The notes beneath the pieces are model-generated. The model had not been told where the DNA came from and ran no database searches. It was given only the letters and a program-made list of their open reading frames with translations. The position numbers and the translations under genes were made by a program. A stretch of 17,460 nt of DNA from Nocardioides sp. (GTDB lineage: Bacteria > Actinomycetota > Actinomycetes > Propionibacteriales > Nocardioidaceae): positions 1-17,460 of the forward strand of contig JAJPEO010000152.1 of NCBI GenBank assembly GCA_021166815.1, given 5' to 3'. How positions within the stretch are numbered: the first letter of the stretch is position 1; each line of letters opens with the position of its first letter. Of the stretch, positions 1-8,320 are shown one piece after another.

Positions 1-850
1 CGATGCCGTCGATGCGTGCGGTGGAGATCTGGTTGAGGGTGACGAGGTCGCCGAGGAACACCGGCAGGGTCGGCTCCAGGTCCGTGAGGAGCCCGTCGAC
101 CTCCCGGACGGCCGCGGCGCCGCCCTCGAGCACGACGCGGACTTCCCGGTCGCGCTTGCGGAGGGTGCCCGTGAGGTCGGCGAGGTCCCGAGCGAAGGTG
201 CGGATGTTGTCGCCGTGCCGGGCCTGGGTGCGCAGGACCACGCGACCGTTGTCCAGCAGCGCGAAGGTCACGTCCTCGTGGGCGATCGCCTCCTCGAGGA
301 AGCGCTGGCCGCCGTCGACCATCCGCTGCAGCGGAGTGGACGTGCCGCGGAAGGTGGTGCCGAGCTCGGAGATGACGGTGTTGAGGTCCTCGCCGTCGAG
401 CGACCCGACGAGCTCGTCGAGGTCCACGAGCAGGTCACCCTCGTCCACCGGGAGGCTGTCGGGGCCGCCCACGAGCGTGTCGCCCTCGGCGAGGTAGGGA
501 CCTTCTGCCGTGGCCGGCTGGATGTCGAGGTACTGCTCGCCCACGGCGGAGAGGTTGTGCACGTGGATGCTGCTGTCCACCGGGATGCGGGTCCCCTCCC
601 GGAGCGCCAGGTCGGCGCGCATGCCCTCGGGCGTCACGTTCATGGCCGACACCTTGCCGACCTTGACGCCGCGGTAGGTCACCTCGCTGCCCACGAACAG
701 GCCACCGGACTCGGGCAGCGTGGCGTGCACGGCGAGGCCCCGGGACAGCACCCGGTCGACCACCCCGAGGTAGGCGCCGGCCACGTAGACGATGCCGACC
801 GCGGCGAGCACCACGAACAGCACCAGCCTGACCTTGATGCCGCGAGTCAT
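1..850 (-). CDS. mceF: Mce family protein MceF (partial, C-terminus beyond window)
   Basis: Last Mce subunit of the operon and one of six MCE proteins expected to form the periplasmic lipid-binding conduit of an Mce importer. Reading the minus strand from ATG at 850 gives about 283 codons with no stop before the window edge, so the C-terminus is missing. Seen: a membrane anchor at about residues 7-29, an MCE domain at about 39-112 with the typical VGEQYLDIQP end of the fold, then a long helical region with few breaks. The start overlaps the mceE stop as ATGA, and a GGAGG Shine-Dalgarno sits 6 nt upstream (857-861). Assignment as the F subunit rests on being sixth in order after the lipoprotein subunit. 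The substrate cannot be read from the sequence. Confidence 0.9.
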   Translation of the reverse strand, partial: MTRGIKVRLVLFVVLAAVGIVYVAGAYLGVVDRVLSRGLAVHATLPESGGLFVGSEVTYRGVKVGKVSAMNVTPEGMRADLALREGTRIPVDSSIHVHNLSAVGEQYLDIQPATAEGPYLAEGDTLVGGPDSLPVDEGDLLVDLDELVGSLDGEDLNTVISELGTTFRGTSTPLQRMVDGGQRFLEEAIAHEDVTFALLDNGRVVLRTQARHGDNIRTFARDLADLTGTLRKRDREVRVVLEGGAAAVREVDGLLTDLEPTLPVFLGDLVTLNQISTARIDGI

Positions 851-2001
851 CCCAGGCCTCCGTCCAGCAGTCCGCCCTCGGTGCCGACGCCACCGCTGCC
901 GGGAAGGAGCGGCAGGCCGGGCAGGCCCGGCAGCTCAGGGAGGCCGGGCAGCTGCGGAAGACCGGGCAGCGGACCACTGCCGCCGCCCCCGCCGGAGCCG
1001 GGGTCGATCGTGGTGAGCAGCGCCTCGAGGGAGACGTCGAGCGCGAACGACGCGTTGGCGTAGTCGCCCTTGGCGATGTCCGCCGCCTCCTGGGGGAAGG
1101 GGAAGCTGATCATCAGCGACAGGCCGCGCGGCAGCGCGTCACCGGTCTCGTTGAGCTTGCTCAGGATCGGCTGGAGGTGGGCCAGGTCCGCGATGAGGTC
1201 CTCCTTGGTGCCGTTGATGACCCGGGTGCCCACGCGGCCCAGCCGGTCGAGCTGGCGCAGCATGCGGGCGAGGTTGCGGTGCTGCTCGTTGAGCACCTGC
1301 AGGGCCGGGCCGGTCGCGTCGAGGGCCTTCTCGATGGTCCTCTCCTCCGCGTTGAGCGTCTTGGCGAGCTGGTTCATCGACTCCATCGCGCGGATGATGT
1401 CGCCCTTCTGCTCGTCGAGGGTGCCGACCAGCTCGTCGAGCTCGCCCATCAGGTTCTTCACCCGGCCGGTGCGTCCGGACATCACCTCGTTGAGCTCGGT
1501 CGTGATGGTGCGGATCTGGCCCACGCCTCCGCCGGACAGGAGGAACGACAGCGCGCCGAGCACCTCCTCCACCTCGGGGTTGCGGCCCGTGGCGGACATG
1601 GCGATGCGGTCCCCGTCACCCAGTCGGCCACGGCCGCCGCGACCGGGCTCGAGGAGTGCGACGTACTTCTCCCCCAGCAGGCTGGTCTGGCGGATCTCGG
1701 CCGTGGCGTTGTCGGGGAGCACGATGTCGTCGCGGACCTTCAAGGTCACCAGAGCGGACCAGCCGGTGCGCTCGACCTCCACCACCTCGCCCACCGAGAC
1801 GTCGCTGACCATCACCGGCGACCGCGGGACGACGTTGAGCACGTCGGCGAACTCGGCCGTCACCGTGAATGCCTGGTCGTGGTCGATCGGCCCTCCCGGC
1901 AGCGGGAGGTCGTACGCGCCGTCGAAGTCGCAGCCGGACGTCGTGGCGGCGACGAGGGCGAGGACGGTCGCGGCCAGGACCGCGCGGGGGGTGCGGGTCA
2001 T
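847..2001 (-). CDS. mceE: Mce family lipoprotein MceE (LprK-like)
   Basis: Fifth Mce subunit, normally the lipid-anchored one (LprK in mycobacteria). 384 residues. Seen: a short basic N-terminus, a hydrophobic stretch and a lipobox-like TSGC with the lipidated Cys at residue 24 (Thr at -3 is a weak match to the consensus), then an MCE domain at about 45-118 with SLLGEKYVALLEP. A helical coiled region follows, and then a low-complexity tail at about 333-384 rich in Gly, Pro and Leu with LPGLP-type repeats. The ATG at 2001 is chosen because it overlaps the mceD stop as ATGA and places the signal peptide at the N-terminus; an open frame continues upstream but would bury the signal. The stop overlaps mceF by 4 nt. 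Confidence 0.92.
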   Translation of the reverse strand: MTRTPRAVLAATVLALVAATTSGCDFDGAYDLPLPGGPIDHDQAFTVTAEFADVLNVVPRSPVMVSDVSVGEVVEVERTGWSALVTLKVRDDIVLPDNATAEIRQTSLLGEKYVALLEPGRGGRGRLGDGDRIAMSATGRNPEVEEVLGALSFLLSGGGVGQIRTITTELNEVMSGRTGRVKNLMGELDELVGTLDEQKGDIIRAMESMNQLAKTLNAEERTIEKALDATGPALQVLNEQHRNLARMLRQLDRLGRVGTRVINGTKEDLIADLAHLQPILSKLNETGDALPRGLSLMISFPFPQEAADIAKGDYANASFALDVSLEALLTTIDPGSGGGGGSGPLPGLPQLPGLPELPGLPGLPLLPGSGGVGTEGGLLDGGLG

Positions 2002-3176
2002 CGCTGACCACCCGCTCCGAGCATCTCCGCCAACGACGTCGCGGGCACGGGCTCGCCCGGGACCTGGGTCGACGACAGGGGCGCCTGCTTGGCGCTGGGC
2101 AGCTTCAGGCGGCCCTCGAGCAGCCGCTCGAACAGGGCACAGGCGGTCTTCGCGGAGGGGATCTGCGCGTTCTTGACGACCGCGCACAGGAAGCCGTCGA
2201 GGTCCTCGACGTTGCCGGCGACGTTGATCCGGGAGCCGATCGACCCGGTCTTGGTGTCGAACGCGACCGCGAGGTTCGAGGCGCCCAGGGGCCCCTTCTC
2301 CAGCGCCAGGGCCAGGGAGTCCTTCTCCTTCACGAGCACGTCGAGCACCGCCGTGAGGTCCTCGACCTGGCCGACGAGCGCCTTGCGGTTGCGCCGGACG
2401 AAGGTGCGTACGGTGTCCACGCTCTCGGCCAGTGCCACCAGGGCGGCGTCGAGCTCCTGTCGCTCACCGGCGAGCTGCGACGAGGCGCGCGCGAGGTCGG
2501 TCATGAACCGGTCGACCACCCGGTCGTTGCGGGCGAGCGTCTCGGTGAACTGGTTGAGCTGCTCCACGGTGGAGAACAGGTCGCCGCTGTTGTTGCCGAA
2601 CGTCTGCGCCGCGGTCGAGAGGTCCAGCAGCATCTGGTTGGCCGTCTCCCCCTTGCCCTCGAGGGTGCGGGCACCCGAGGCGAGCAGGTCGCTGAGCGAG
2701 CCGTTGCGGTTGGCGCCGTTGGGACCCAGCGCGTTCGTGAGCGTGGACAGGCTGGCGTAGATGCGGTCCAGCTCGACCGGGGCCCCGGTCTGGGCCAGCG
2801 GGATCTCCGCCCCGTCGGCCATCTTGGCCCCGCCGGTGTAGACCGGGGTGAGCTGGATGAAGCGGTCGGCCACCAGCGTAGGGGTCACGATCACCGCCTC
2901 CGCGTCGGCGGGGACGTCGTACTCCGCGTCGTAGACCATCTCCACACGCACCGACTGCCCCTCAGGCACGACTGCGGTCACCTCGCCGATGTTGACGCCG
3001 AGGATGCGCACCTCGGTGCCGACGAACACGCTGACCGCGCGGGAGAAGTGGGCCGTCACCGTGCGCGTCTGCGTGCCGCCGACCATCGACAGCACCGCGG
3101 TGAGCACCGCCAGCACCAGCAGCGCGGCGACCAGCGCGCGCCCGGGCAGGCCGCGCATCGCATCGAGCATCCTCAT
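1998..3176 (-). CDS. mceD: Mce family protein MceD
   Basis: Fourth Mce subunit, a membrane-anchored, outward-facing substrate-binding protein of the lipid importer. 392 residues. Seen: an N-terminal hydrophobic anchor at about 12-32 after a basic segment, an MCE domain at about 38-114 ending LVADRFIQLTP, a long alpha-helical region rich in heptad-like Leu/Ala, and a C-terminal part with two cysteines (FLCAVV and KTACALF). The ATG at 3176 overlaps the mceC stop as ATGA and has an AGGGGG Shine-Dalgarno 8 nt upstream (3185-3190). A second in-frame ATG two codons later is possible. The stop overlaps mceE. It is identified as D from gene order; sequence alone supports only the Mce family. Confidence 0.92.
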   Translation of the reverse strand: MRMLDAMRGLPGRALVAALLVLAVLTAVLSMVGGTQTRTVTAHFSRAVSVFVGTEVRILGVNIGEVTAVVPEGQSVRVEMVYDAEYDVPADAEAVIVTPTLVADRFIQLTPVYTGGAKMADGAEIPLAQTGAPVELDRIYASLSTLTNALGPNGANRNGSLSDLLASGARTLEGKGETANQMLLDLSTAAQTFGNNSGDLFSTVEQLNQFTETLARNDRVVDRFMTDLARASSQLAGERQELDAALVALAESVDTVRTFVRRNRKALVGQVEDLTAVLDVLVKEKDSLALALEKGPLGASNLAVAFDTKTGSIGSRINVAGNVEDLDGFLCAVVKNAQIPSAKTACALFERLLEGRLKLPSAKQAPLSSTQVPGEPVPATSLAEMLGAGGQR

Positions 3177-4159
3177 CGGGCCCGCCCCCTCGTGGTGGGC
3201 ACGAACTCACCGGCGAGTCCCTGCAGGTTGACCAGGTAGGCGTCGAACCAGGGGCCGGTGCCGACGATGTTGCCGAGGATGTCGACGTACGGACCCATGG
3301 CGGCCGCCGTCTGCCGGAGCTCCTTGCGCTTGGCCTTGAGCATGGACGTCGTCACCGCCAGCTGTTCCAGGGCCGGACCGATCTCGTCCTCGTTGTCCTT
3401 CGCCAGCCCCTTCAGCTCCCGAGCCAGCGTCTCGGCGTGGACCAGGAGCGTGTGGATCGCCTCGCGCCGCTTGTCGAGCTCGGCGAAGACCAGGCTGCTG
3501 TCCTTCATCAGGGCCACGAGGTCGGTGCGCCGCTCGGCGAGGAGCCCACTGACCGACTCTGCGCTGGTGAGCAGCCCGGCCAGCTCCCGGTCGCGGCTGG
3601 CGATGGTCCGGGAGAGGCGCGAGAGGCCGGTGAAGCTGGCCTCGATCTCCTCGTCACTGGAGTCGAGCGTGGTCGTGAGGACGCCGAACGCCTTCTCCAG
3701 CCGCCGGGTGTCGATCTCCTCGGTGGTCGTGGTCAGGTCGCCCAGGACGCCGACGATGTCGTACGCCGACGCGGTGCGCTCGAGCGGGATGGTCCCTCCC
3801 GGCTCGAGGTCTCCCTCGCCCGCTGGCTGCAGCTCGAGGTACTTCTCGCCCAGCAGGTTGAGCACCTCGACGGAGGCTGTCGTGGCGGGGCCGATCTCGA
3901 CGCCCGGGTCGACGTCGAACTCCGCCACCACCCGGTCCTTCTCGATGACCAGGCTCGAGACGCGTCCGACCCTCGTGCCGGCGATCTGCACCATGTGCCC
4001 CTTGCGCAGCCCGCTCGCGTCCTGCAGCTCGGCGTGGTAGCTGTGCCCGCGGAAGCCGGGGAACTTCTGCAGGTTGAACGCCGCCGCCATGGCCACGACG
4101 AGGACGACCAGTGAGATCGTGCCCAGCCGCAGGATCGCCGCATCGCTTCGTGTGCTCAT
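3173..4159 (-). CDS. mceC: Mce family protein MceC
   Basis: Third Mce subunit. 328 residues from the ATG at 4159, which overlaps the last base of the mceB stop (TGATG) and has GAGGTG 8 nt upstream. An in-frame GTG at 4168 would lie almost on top of that ribosome site and is less likely. Seen: a membrane anchor at about 9-29, an MCE domain at about 39-114 with LLGEKYLEL at 102-110, then a long helical region, and a C-terminal GTGPWFDAYLVNL segment that resembles the conserved end of C-type Mce proteins. Its role is inferred from the family: part of the periplasmic channel that passes lipid to the YrbE permease. Confidence 0.92.
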   Translation of the reverse strand: MSTRSDAAILRLGTISLVVLVVAMAAAFNLQKFPGFRGHSYHAELQDASGLRKGHMVQIAGTRVGRVSSLVIEKDRVVAEFDVDPGVEIGPATTASVEVLNLLGEKYLELQPAGEGDLEPGGTIPLERTASAYDIVGVLGDLTTTTEEIDTRRLEKAFGVLTTTLDSSDEEIEASFTGLSRLSRTIASRDRELAGLLTSAESVSGLLAERRTDLVALMKDSSLVFAELDKRREAIHTLLVHAETLARELKGLAKDNEDEIGPALEQLAVTTSMLKAKRKELRQTAAAMGPYVDILGNIVGTGPWFDAYLVNLQGLAGEFVPTTRGRAR

Positions 4160-5238
4160 CACTGACACCTCGGGGCCGTGCTCTCGAAGCTGACGTCGTC
4201 GAGCTGGCGCTGGAGTCCGGAGAGGTCCAGGCCGGCGATCTTCGGCAGCTTGATGGAGCCCTGGAAGTCGCAGAGGTAGTACGAGTACCAGGACCCGTAC
4301 TTACCGATGCGGGTCTGGTCCGTCAGGGCCTCGGGCAGGCGGTCCAGCAGCTCGCGCAGGATCGCCTGGTTCTCCTTGCGCGCGAGCAGGGTGACGAGCG
4401 TGCGCAGCTCCTCGACGTCGCGCTTCAGCAGCGGTCGCGAGCGCGTCAGCAGGTCGGCCACGGTGTCGGTGAGGGCCGACATGTTCTGCACCGACTGACC
4501 GATGCTCGCGCGGTCCTTGGCGAGGTTGCCCATCCAGCCCCGCAGCTCCACCACGAGCTGGTTCAGCTGGGTACGCCGTGCGTCGACGGTCTGCAGCATC
4601 GTGTCGAGGTTGGTGATGACCTCGCCGATCAGCTGGTCGCGGTCGGCGAGGGTGTTGGTCAGCGACGCGGTGCGCTGCAGCAGGCTCGAGATCGTGCCGC
4701 CCTCACCCTGGAGGACCTGCACGATGTTGAGCGACAGCTCGTTGACCTGGTCGGGCTCCAGCGCGGCGAAGAGCGGCTGGAAGCCGTTGTACAGCTCGGT
4801 GAGGTTGAGCGCCGGCAGGGTGCGCTCGACGGGGATCTGCGCCTCCTGCGAGAGCCGCGGCGCCGCGGGATCGCCCTGCTCGAGGGCGAGGTAGCGGTCC
4901 CCGACGATGTTGAGGTAGCGGATCTCGGCCCGGCTGGCCTCGGTGAGGACCACGTCGCTCTCGATGCGGAAGTGCACCACCGCTCGGTTCCGGTCGTGGA
5001 TCTCGACGCCTCGCACCTCGCCGACCGGGATCCCGGCGATCCTCACGTCGTCCCCCTGCTGCAGCATGCTGGCGTTGGTGAAGATCGCGGAGTACCCGGT
5101 CTGGTCCCCGAACCCGAAGTTGCCCATGATCACGGCGAGCATGCCGGTCACGAGCACGGAGACGAGGCTGAAGATGCCGAGCTTCACCGCGGCCACCGTG
5201 GTCACGGCGTTGCGCTGACGGGTCAGTGCGGTGCTCAT
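4159..5238 (-). CDS. mceB: Mce family protein MceB
   Basis: Second Mce subunit. 359 residues from the ATG at 5238, chosen because it forms an ATGA overlap with the mceA stop and is preceded by GGAGGTG at 5247-5253. The frame stays open further upstream inside mceA, but that is out-of-frame shadow. Seen: a hydrophobic anchor at about 16-39, an MCE domain at about 47-123 with NIVGDRYLALEQG, a long helical stretch, and a C-terminal KYGSWYSYYLCDF segment typical of B-type Mce proteins. Residues after that (to FESTAPRCQ) form a short tail. It acts with the other Mce subunits at the cell envelope; the transported lipid is not determined. Confidence 0.93.
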   Translation of the reverse strand: MSTALTRQRNAVTTVAAVKLGIFSLVSVLVTGMLAVIMGNFGFGDQTGYSAIFTNASMLQQGDDVRIAGIPVGEVRGVEIHDRNRAVVHFRIESDVVLTEASRAEIRYLNIVGDRYLALEQGDPAAPRLSQEAQIPVERTLPALNLTELYNGFQPLFAALEPDQVNELSLNIVQVLQGEGGTISSLLQRTASLTNTLADRDQLIGEVITNLDTMLQTVDARRTQLNQLVVELRGWMGNLAKDRASIGQSVQNMSALTDTVADLLTRSRPLLKRDVEELRTLVTLLARKENQAILRELLDRLPEALTDQTRIGKYGSWYSYYLCDFQGSIKLPKIAGLDLSGLQRQLDDVSFESTAPRCQ

Positions 5239-6545
5239 GCCTCGGACACCTCCGTCCCGCGCAGCTGGGGGCCGAGCAGGAGCGCGCCCATGGAGCCGTA
5301 CGAGTCGGCCGGCTTGCCCGTGCTCCCCGACATGAGGGCGTTGACCATGCGCTGCTCGCCCGGGGTGCCTGCGTACCCCGACGTCGGGTTCAGGAACGAG
5401 CTGCGCTGGAACTGCGACGGCGGGAGGTTCATCGAGTCCTGGTCGGTGCCGTCGCGCAGCGGGATCGGCCCGATGGGGACCTGGGGGCGGGGCAGGCCCA
5501 CGCACCAGGGGCCGTGGCCTACCTCGCCCCACTCCGGCTTGTCCGCCTCGTCGTACGCGGGGCGCTGGACGGCGCCGAGCTCGAGGATCTGGCGCACGCG
5601 ACCACCGGCGAAGATCGCGCTGAGGTCATCGGTGTAGTCCGCGAGCCCGCGCAGCAGGCAGGGGTACTCCGGCGAGTAGGTGTCGAGCAGGCGCAGCATC
5701 GGCCGGGTGAGCCGACCCAGCTGGATCATCGCCGCGCCGTTGTCCTCCAGCACCCGCGACGTCGTCCCCGCCATGCCGGTGAGGTCGCCCAGGAAGGTGT
5801 CCAGCTGGCGGCGCTGCTCGGTGAGGGTGCGTGCGGTGACGGTGGCGTTCCGCATGAGGCGCACCAGGTCCGGAGTGGCGTGCTCGTACGCGCCGGCCAC
5901 CTCGGCGAGCAGCACCAGGTCCTCACGCAGGGTCGGCAGCCGGCGGTTGAACCGGGAGACGTAGCCCTCCAGGTCGTCGACGAGCGTGCCGATCTGCTCG
6001 CCCCGTCCCTGGAGCGCGGTCGCGAGCGCGTGGAGCGTGGTGTTGAGCGCCGCCGGGTCGACCGAGCGGAGCAGGGGGAACAGGTCGGCAAGGATCCGGT
6101 TGAGCTCGACGTTGGTCTGCACCCGCTCGCTGGGGACGACCTGTCCGTCGCTGACCGGCTTGCCCGACGGCTTCTCCGGGTCGACCAGGGAGACGAACTT
6201 CTGGCCGAACAGGGTCGTGGGGATGATCTCGACCGAGAGGTCGCGGTCGATGGTCTCCGCCGCCTCGGGCTGCAGGGCGAGGGTGATGACCGCCTGCGAG
6301 CCGTCCTGGGCGATGTCGCTGACGCGACCGACCAGGACGCCGTGGCGACGCACGTCGCCGTTCTCGGGCAGCTGCAGGCCCGCGCTGTCGGCCTGCAGCA
6401 CCAGCGTGGTGCGGGGCTCGAAGACCTTGAGGTAGATCGCGACCGACAGCGACACCAGCATCGCCATCACCGTCAGGAACACGACGCCGAGCAGGAGCAG
6501 CCGGCGGTGCTCCCCCGGGCTGTCGTGGTGGATGTTCACCAGCAC
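5235..6545 (-). CDS. mceA: Mce family protein MceA
   Basis: First Mce subunit, directly after the two permeases. 436 residues from GTG at 6545. A GTG two codons downstream (6539) is an alternative: the GGGGTGA ribosome-site-like stretch (6550-6556) lies 4 nt from the first and 10 nt from the second. Seen: a membrane anchor at about 15-40, an MCE domain at about 46-122 ending LFGQKFVSLVDP, then a long helical region. After about residue 345 a Pro/Gly-rich C-terminal extension contains LPRPQVPIGPIP and a GTPGEQRMV motif, a layout usual for A-type Mce proteins. It ends in an ATGA overlap with mceB. It was placed in the Mce family from these motifs and the gene order. Confidence 0.93.
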   Translation of the reverse strand: MLVNIHHDSPGEHRRLLLLGVVFLTVMAMLVSLSVAIYLKVFEPRTTLVLQADSAGLQLPENGDVRRHGVLVGRVSDIAQDGSQAVITLALQPEAAETIDRDLSVEIIPTTLFGQKFVSLVDPEKPSGKPVSDGQVVPSERVQTNVELNRILADLFPLLRSVDPAALNTTLHALATALQGRGEQIGTLVDDLEGYVSRFNRRLPTLREDLVLLAEVAGAYEHATPDLVRLMRNATVTARTLTEQRRQLDTFLGDLTGMAGTTSRVLEDNGAAMIQLGRLTRPMLRLLDTYSPEYPCLLRGLADYTDDLSAIFAGGRVRQILELGAVQRPAYDEADKPEWGEVGHGPWCVGLPRPQVPIGPIPLRDGTDQDSMNLPPSQFQRSSFLNPTSGYAGTPGEQRMVNALMSGSTGKPADSYGSMGALLLGPQLRGTEVSEA

Positions 6546-6549
6546 GCGG

Positions 6550-7389
6550 TCACCCCGTGATCCGTACGGTCGTCGTCGAGCCCCAGATCGCGAAGCTCAG
6601 GAAGAAGTCGGCCACCACCACGGTGACGATCGACGAGCGGATCGCCTTGCCCACGGCCATGCCCACCCCGGCCGGGCCTCCCGAGGCCGTGTACCCGTAG
6701 TAGCAGTGGATCAGGATGATGATCACCGCCAGCACGATGAGCTTGAGGAACGACCACAGCAGGTCGACCGGTGGCAGGAACTGCAGGAAGTAGTGGTCGT
6801 ACGTCCCCGCGGACTGTCCGTAGATCAGCGTGGTGATCAGGCGGGGCGAGAGGTAGGACGCGCTCAGCGCGACGATGTAGAGCGGGATCACCGCGATGAA
6901 GGCTGCGATCATGCGCGTGGTGACCAGGAAGGGCAGGCTGGGCACTCCCATCACCTCGAGCGCGTCGATCTCCTCGGAGATGCGCATCGCGCCGAGCCGG
7001 GCGGTGTAGCCGCAGCCCACCGTCGCCGCGAGGGCGATGGCCGAGATCAGCGGCGCGACCTCCCGGGTGTTGAAGTAGGCGGAGATGAACGCGGTGAACT
7101 TCGCCACCCCGAGCTGGCTGAGGGACGCGTAGCCCTGGATGCCGACCTCGGTGCCGGCGAAGAACGCCATGAAGGCGATCACGCCCACGGTCCCGGCGAT
7201 GACCGAGAGCCCACCCACGCCGAAGGTGACCTCGGCCAGGGTGTTGAGGATCTCGCGGCGGTAGCGACGGATCGCGCGGGGCGTCCACGCCAGCGCCTTG
7301 ACGTAGAAGAGCAGCTGGTCGCCGCGCTCCTCCAGCCCGGCACGGCGCTCCCTGATGAAGCCGGACCCGATCTCGGTGATGACAGACAT
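6550..7389 (-). CDS. yrbEB: MlaE/YrbE family ABC permease, second copy
   Basis: Integral membrane permease of the Mce lipid importer, pairing with the upstream YrbEA; both are expected to contact an MlaF-like ATPase (MceG) encoded elsewhere. 279 residues. Seen: an N-terminal amphipathic region (about 1-55), several hydrophobic segments, and the family's cytoplasmic coupling motif ISEEIDALEVMGV followed by FLVTTRMIA. The ATG at 7389 overlaps the last base of the yrbEA stop (TGATG), and AGGGG lies just upstream (7394-7398). The frame is open far upstream through yrbEA but only as shadow. Only 4 nt separate its stop from the GTG of mceA, so translation is probably coupled. Confidence 0.95.
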   Translation of the reverse strand: MSVITEIGSGFIRERRAGLEERGDQLLFYVKALAWTPRAIRRYRREILNTLAEVTFGVGGLSVIAGTVGVIAFMAFFAGTEVGIQGYASLSQLGVAKFTAFISAYFNTREVAPLISAIALAATVGCGYTARLGAMRISEEIDALEVMGVPSLPFLVTTRMIAAFIAVIPLYIVALSASYLSPRLITTLIYGQSAGTYDHYFLQFLPPVDLLWSFLKLIVLAVIIILIHCYYGYTASGGPAGVGMAVGKAIRSSIVTVVVADFFLSFAIWGSTTTVRITG

Positions 7390-8162
7390 CAGAGCCCCTG
7401 CTGCGGAACGAGCTGGAAGTAGACGGCCGTGATGATCGCGTTGAGGAAGAAGAGCAGCATGAACGCGACGATCACCGACTCGTTGACGGCACGGCCGACC
7501 CCGTTGGGTCCGCCGCCGGCGTTGAGCCCCTTGTAGGCGCCCACGATCGCGGCGAGGTAGCCGAAGATCGCTGCCTTGACCATGGCGACGTACAGGTCGG
7601 GAAGCGACGCCAGGGCGGTGAAGGACGAGAGGAACGCTCCGGCCGAGCCGCCCTGCACGATGACGGTGAAGAAGTAGCCGCCGCCGATCCCGGCCGCGAT
7701 GACGATCCCGTTGATCATCATCGCGACGAAGACCGTGGCAACGACGCGAGGCGCCACCAACCGCTCGATCGGGTCGATGCCGAGCACCTCCATCGCGTCG
7801 ATCTCCTCGCGGATCTTGCGCGCTCCCAGGTCGGAGCAGATCGCGGACCCGGCCGCGCCGGCGATGATCAACGCGGCCGCGATCGGGGCGGCCTCGCGCA
7901 CCACCGCGAGGACGGCGGAGGCGCCGGCGAAGGACTGGGCCCCCAGCTGGCCGGTGAGGTTGCCGACCTGCAGCGAGATGACAGCGCCGAAGGGGATGGA
8001 CACCAGGATCGTCGGCATCAGCGTGACGCTGGTGATGAACCACGCCTGCTCGATGAACTCGCGGGTCTGGAACCTGCGCGTGAAGACGCGCGTGGTCACG
8101 TCGACGACCATCGCGGCCAGCTCTCCCGGCCCACGGACCACGGACACGGCGGAGAAACCCAT
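7389..8162 (-). CDS. yrbEA: MlaE/YrbE family ABC permease, first copy
   Basis: First gene of the operon, the YrbE-A permease of the Mce lipid ABC importer. 257 residues with five or so hydrophobic segments and the coupling-loop motif KIREEIDAMEVLGI, followed by ERLVAPRVVA, the hallmark of MlaE permeases. The ATG at 8162 is preceded by a strong GGGAGGTGA Shine-Dalgarno (8166-8174), which fixes the start. The leader upstream carries a KstR-like palindrome. Its stop overlaps yrbEB by 1 nt. Known in the family: two YrbE subunits form the transmembrane core through which lipids or sterols enter. Steroid specificity is only hinted at here by the operator. Confidence 0.95.
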   Translation of the reverse strand: MGFSAVSVVRGPGELAAMVVDVTTRVFTRRFQTREFIEQAWFITSVTLMPTILVSIPFGAVISLQVGNLTGQLGAQSFAGASAVLAVVREAAPIAAALIIAGAAGSAICSDLGARKIREEIDAMEVLGIDPIERLVAPRVVATVFVAMMINGIVIAAGIGGGYFFTVIVQGGSAGAFLSSFTALASLPDLYVAMVKAAIFGYLAAIVGAYKGLNAGGGPNGVGRAVNESVIVAFMLLFFLNAIITAVYFQLVPQQGL

Positions 8163-8206
8163 CTGTCACCTCCCAGTTCAGACGCTTCCTGCCCCCGAGC
8201 GGCAGG

Positions 8207-8220
8207 TAGAACGTGTTCTC
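8207..8220. promoter_or_regulatory. KstR-like operator in the yrbE-mce leader
   Basis: The sequence TAGAACGTGTTCTC fits the KstR pattern TnnAACnnGTTnnA at every fixed position except the last (C for A). The 12-bp core AGAACGTGTTCT is palindromic apart from its two central bases. It lies 45 bp upstream of the yrbEA start. Reading toward mce, TTGGGA (8227-8232) and TACCTG (8204-8209 region) with 17 bp between could be a weak -35/-10 pair that brackets it; this pair is tentative. KstR is a TetR-family repressor of cholesterol catabolism that controls mce4 in mycobacteria. Another TetR regulator with a similar site remains possible. Confidence 0.55.
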
Positions 8221-8247
8221 GTCTCTCCCAACGAGCGCATGTCCCTC

Positions 8248-8286
8248 AGGTCACGCTCAACGAGAAAGTCGCTGCGAGGTCACGCT
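8248..8286. repeat. Direct repeat pair AGGTCACGCT in the divergent promoter region
   Basis: The 10-mer AGGTCACGCT occurs at 8248-8257 and 8277-8286, a 29-bp period, in the 158-bp gap between the divergent yrbEA and ion-channel genes. Same-face spacing (close to three helical turns) would suit a regulator binding site, but no known motif is recognised. Confidence 0.4.
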
Positions 8287-8306
8287 GATCGGGCCGCCGA
8301 GCGGCC

Positions 8307-8312
8307 TAGACT
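8307..8312 (+). promoter_or_regulatory. -10 element of the ion-channel gene
   Basis: TAGACT matches the actinobacterial -10 pattern TANNNT and ends 8 nt before the GTG at 8321, with no Shine-Dalgarno between. This suggests a leaderless or near-leaderless transcript. No -35 is recognisable. Confidence 0.5.
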
Positions 8313-8320
8313 CCTCGCCC

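Noticed and set aside
1177..6560. Several plus-strand frames of 250 to 500 codons across the mce region
   Set aside because: The minus strand encodes a continuous, overlapping mce operon with correct motifs; the plus-strand products are repetitive Glu/Val/Leu/Arg shadow sequences.
8213..8320. N-terminal extension of the ion-channel gene to 8213
   Set aside because: The extra 36 codons cover the mce leader and the KstR-like site, have no Shine-Dalgarno, and the GTG at 8321 fits the -10 box and the first membrane helix.
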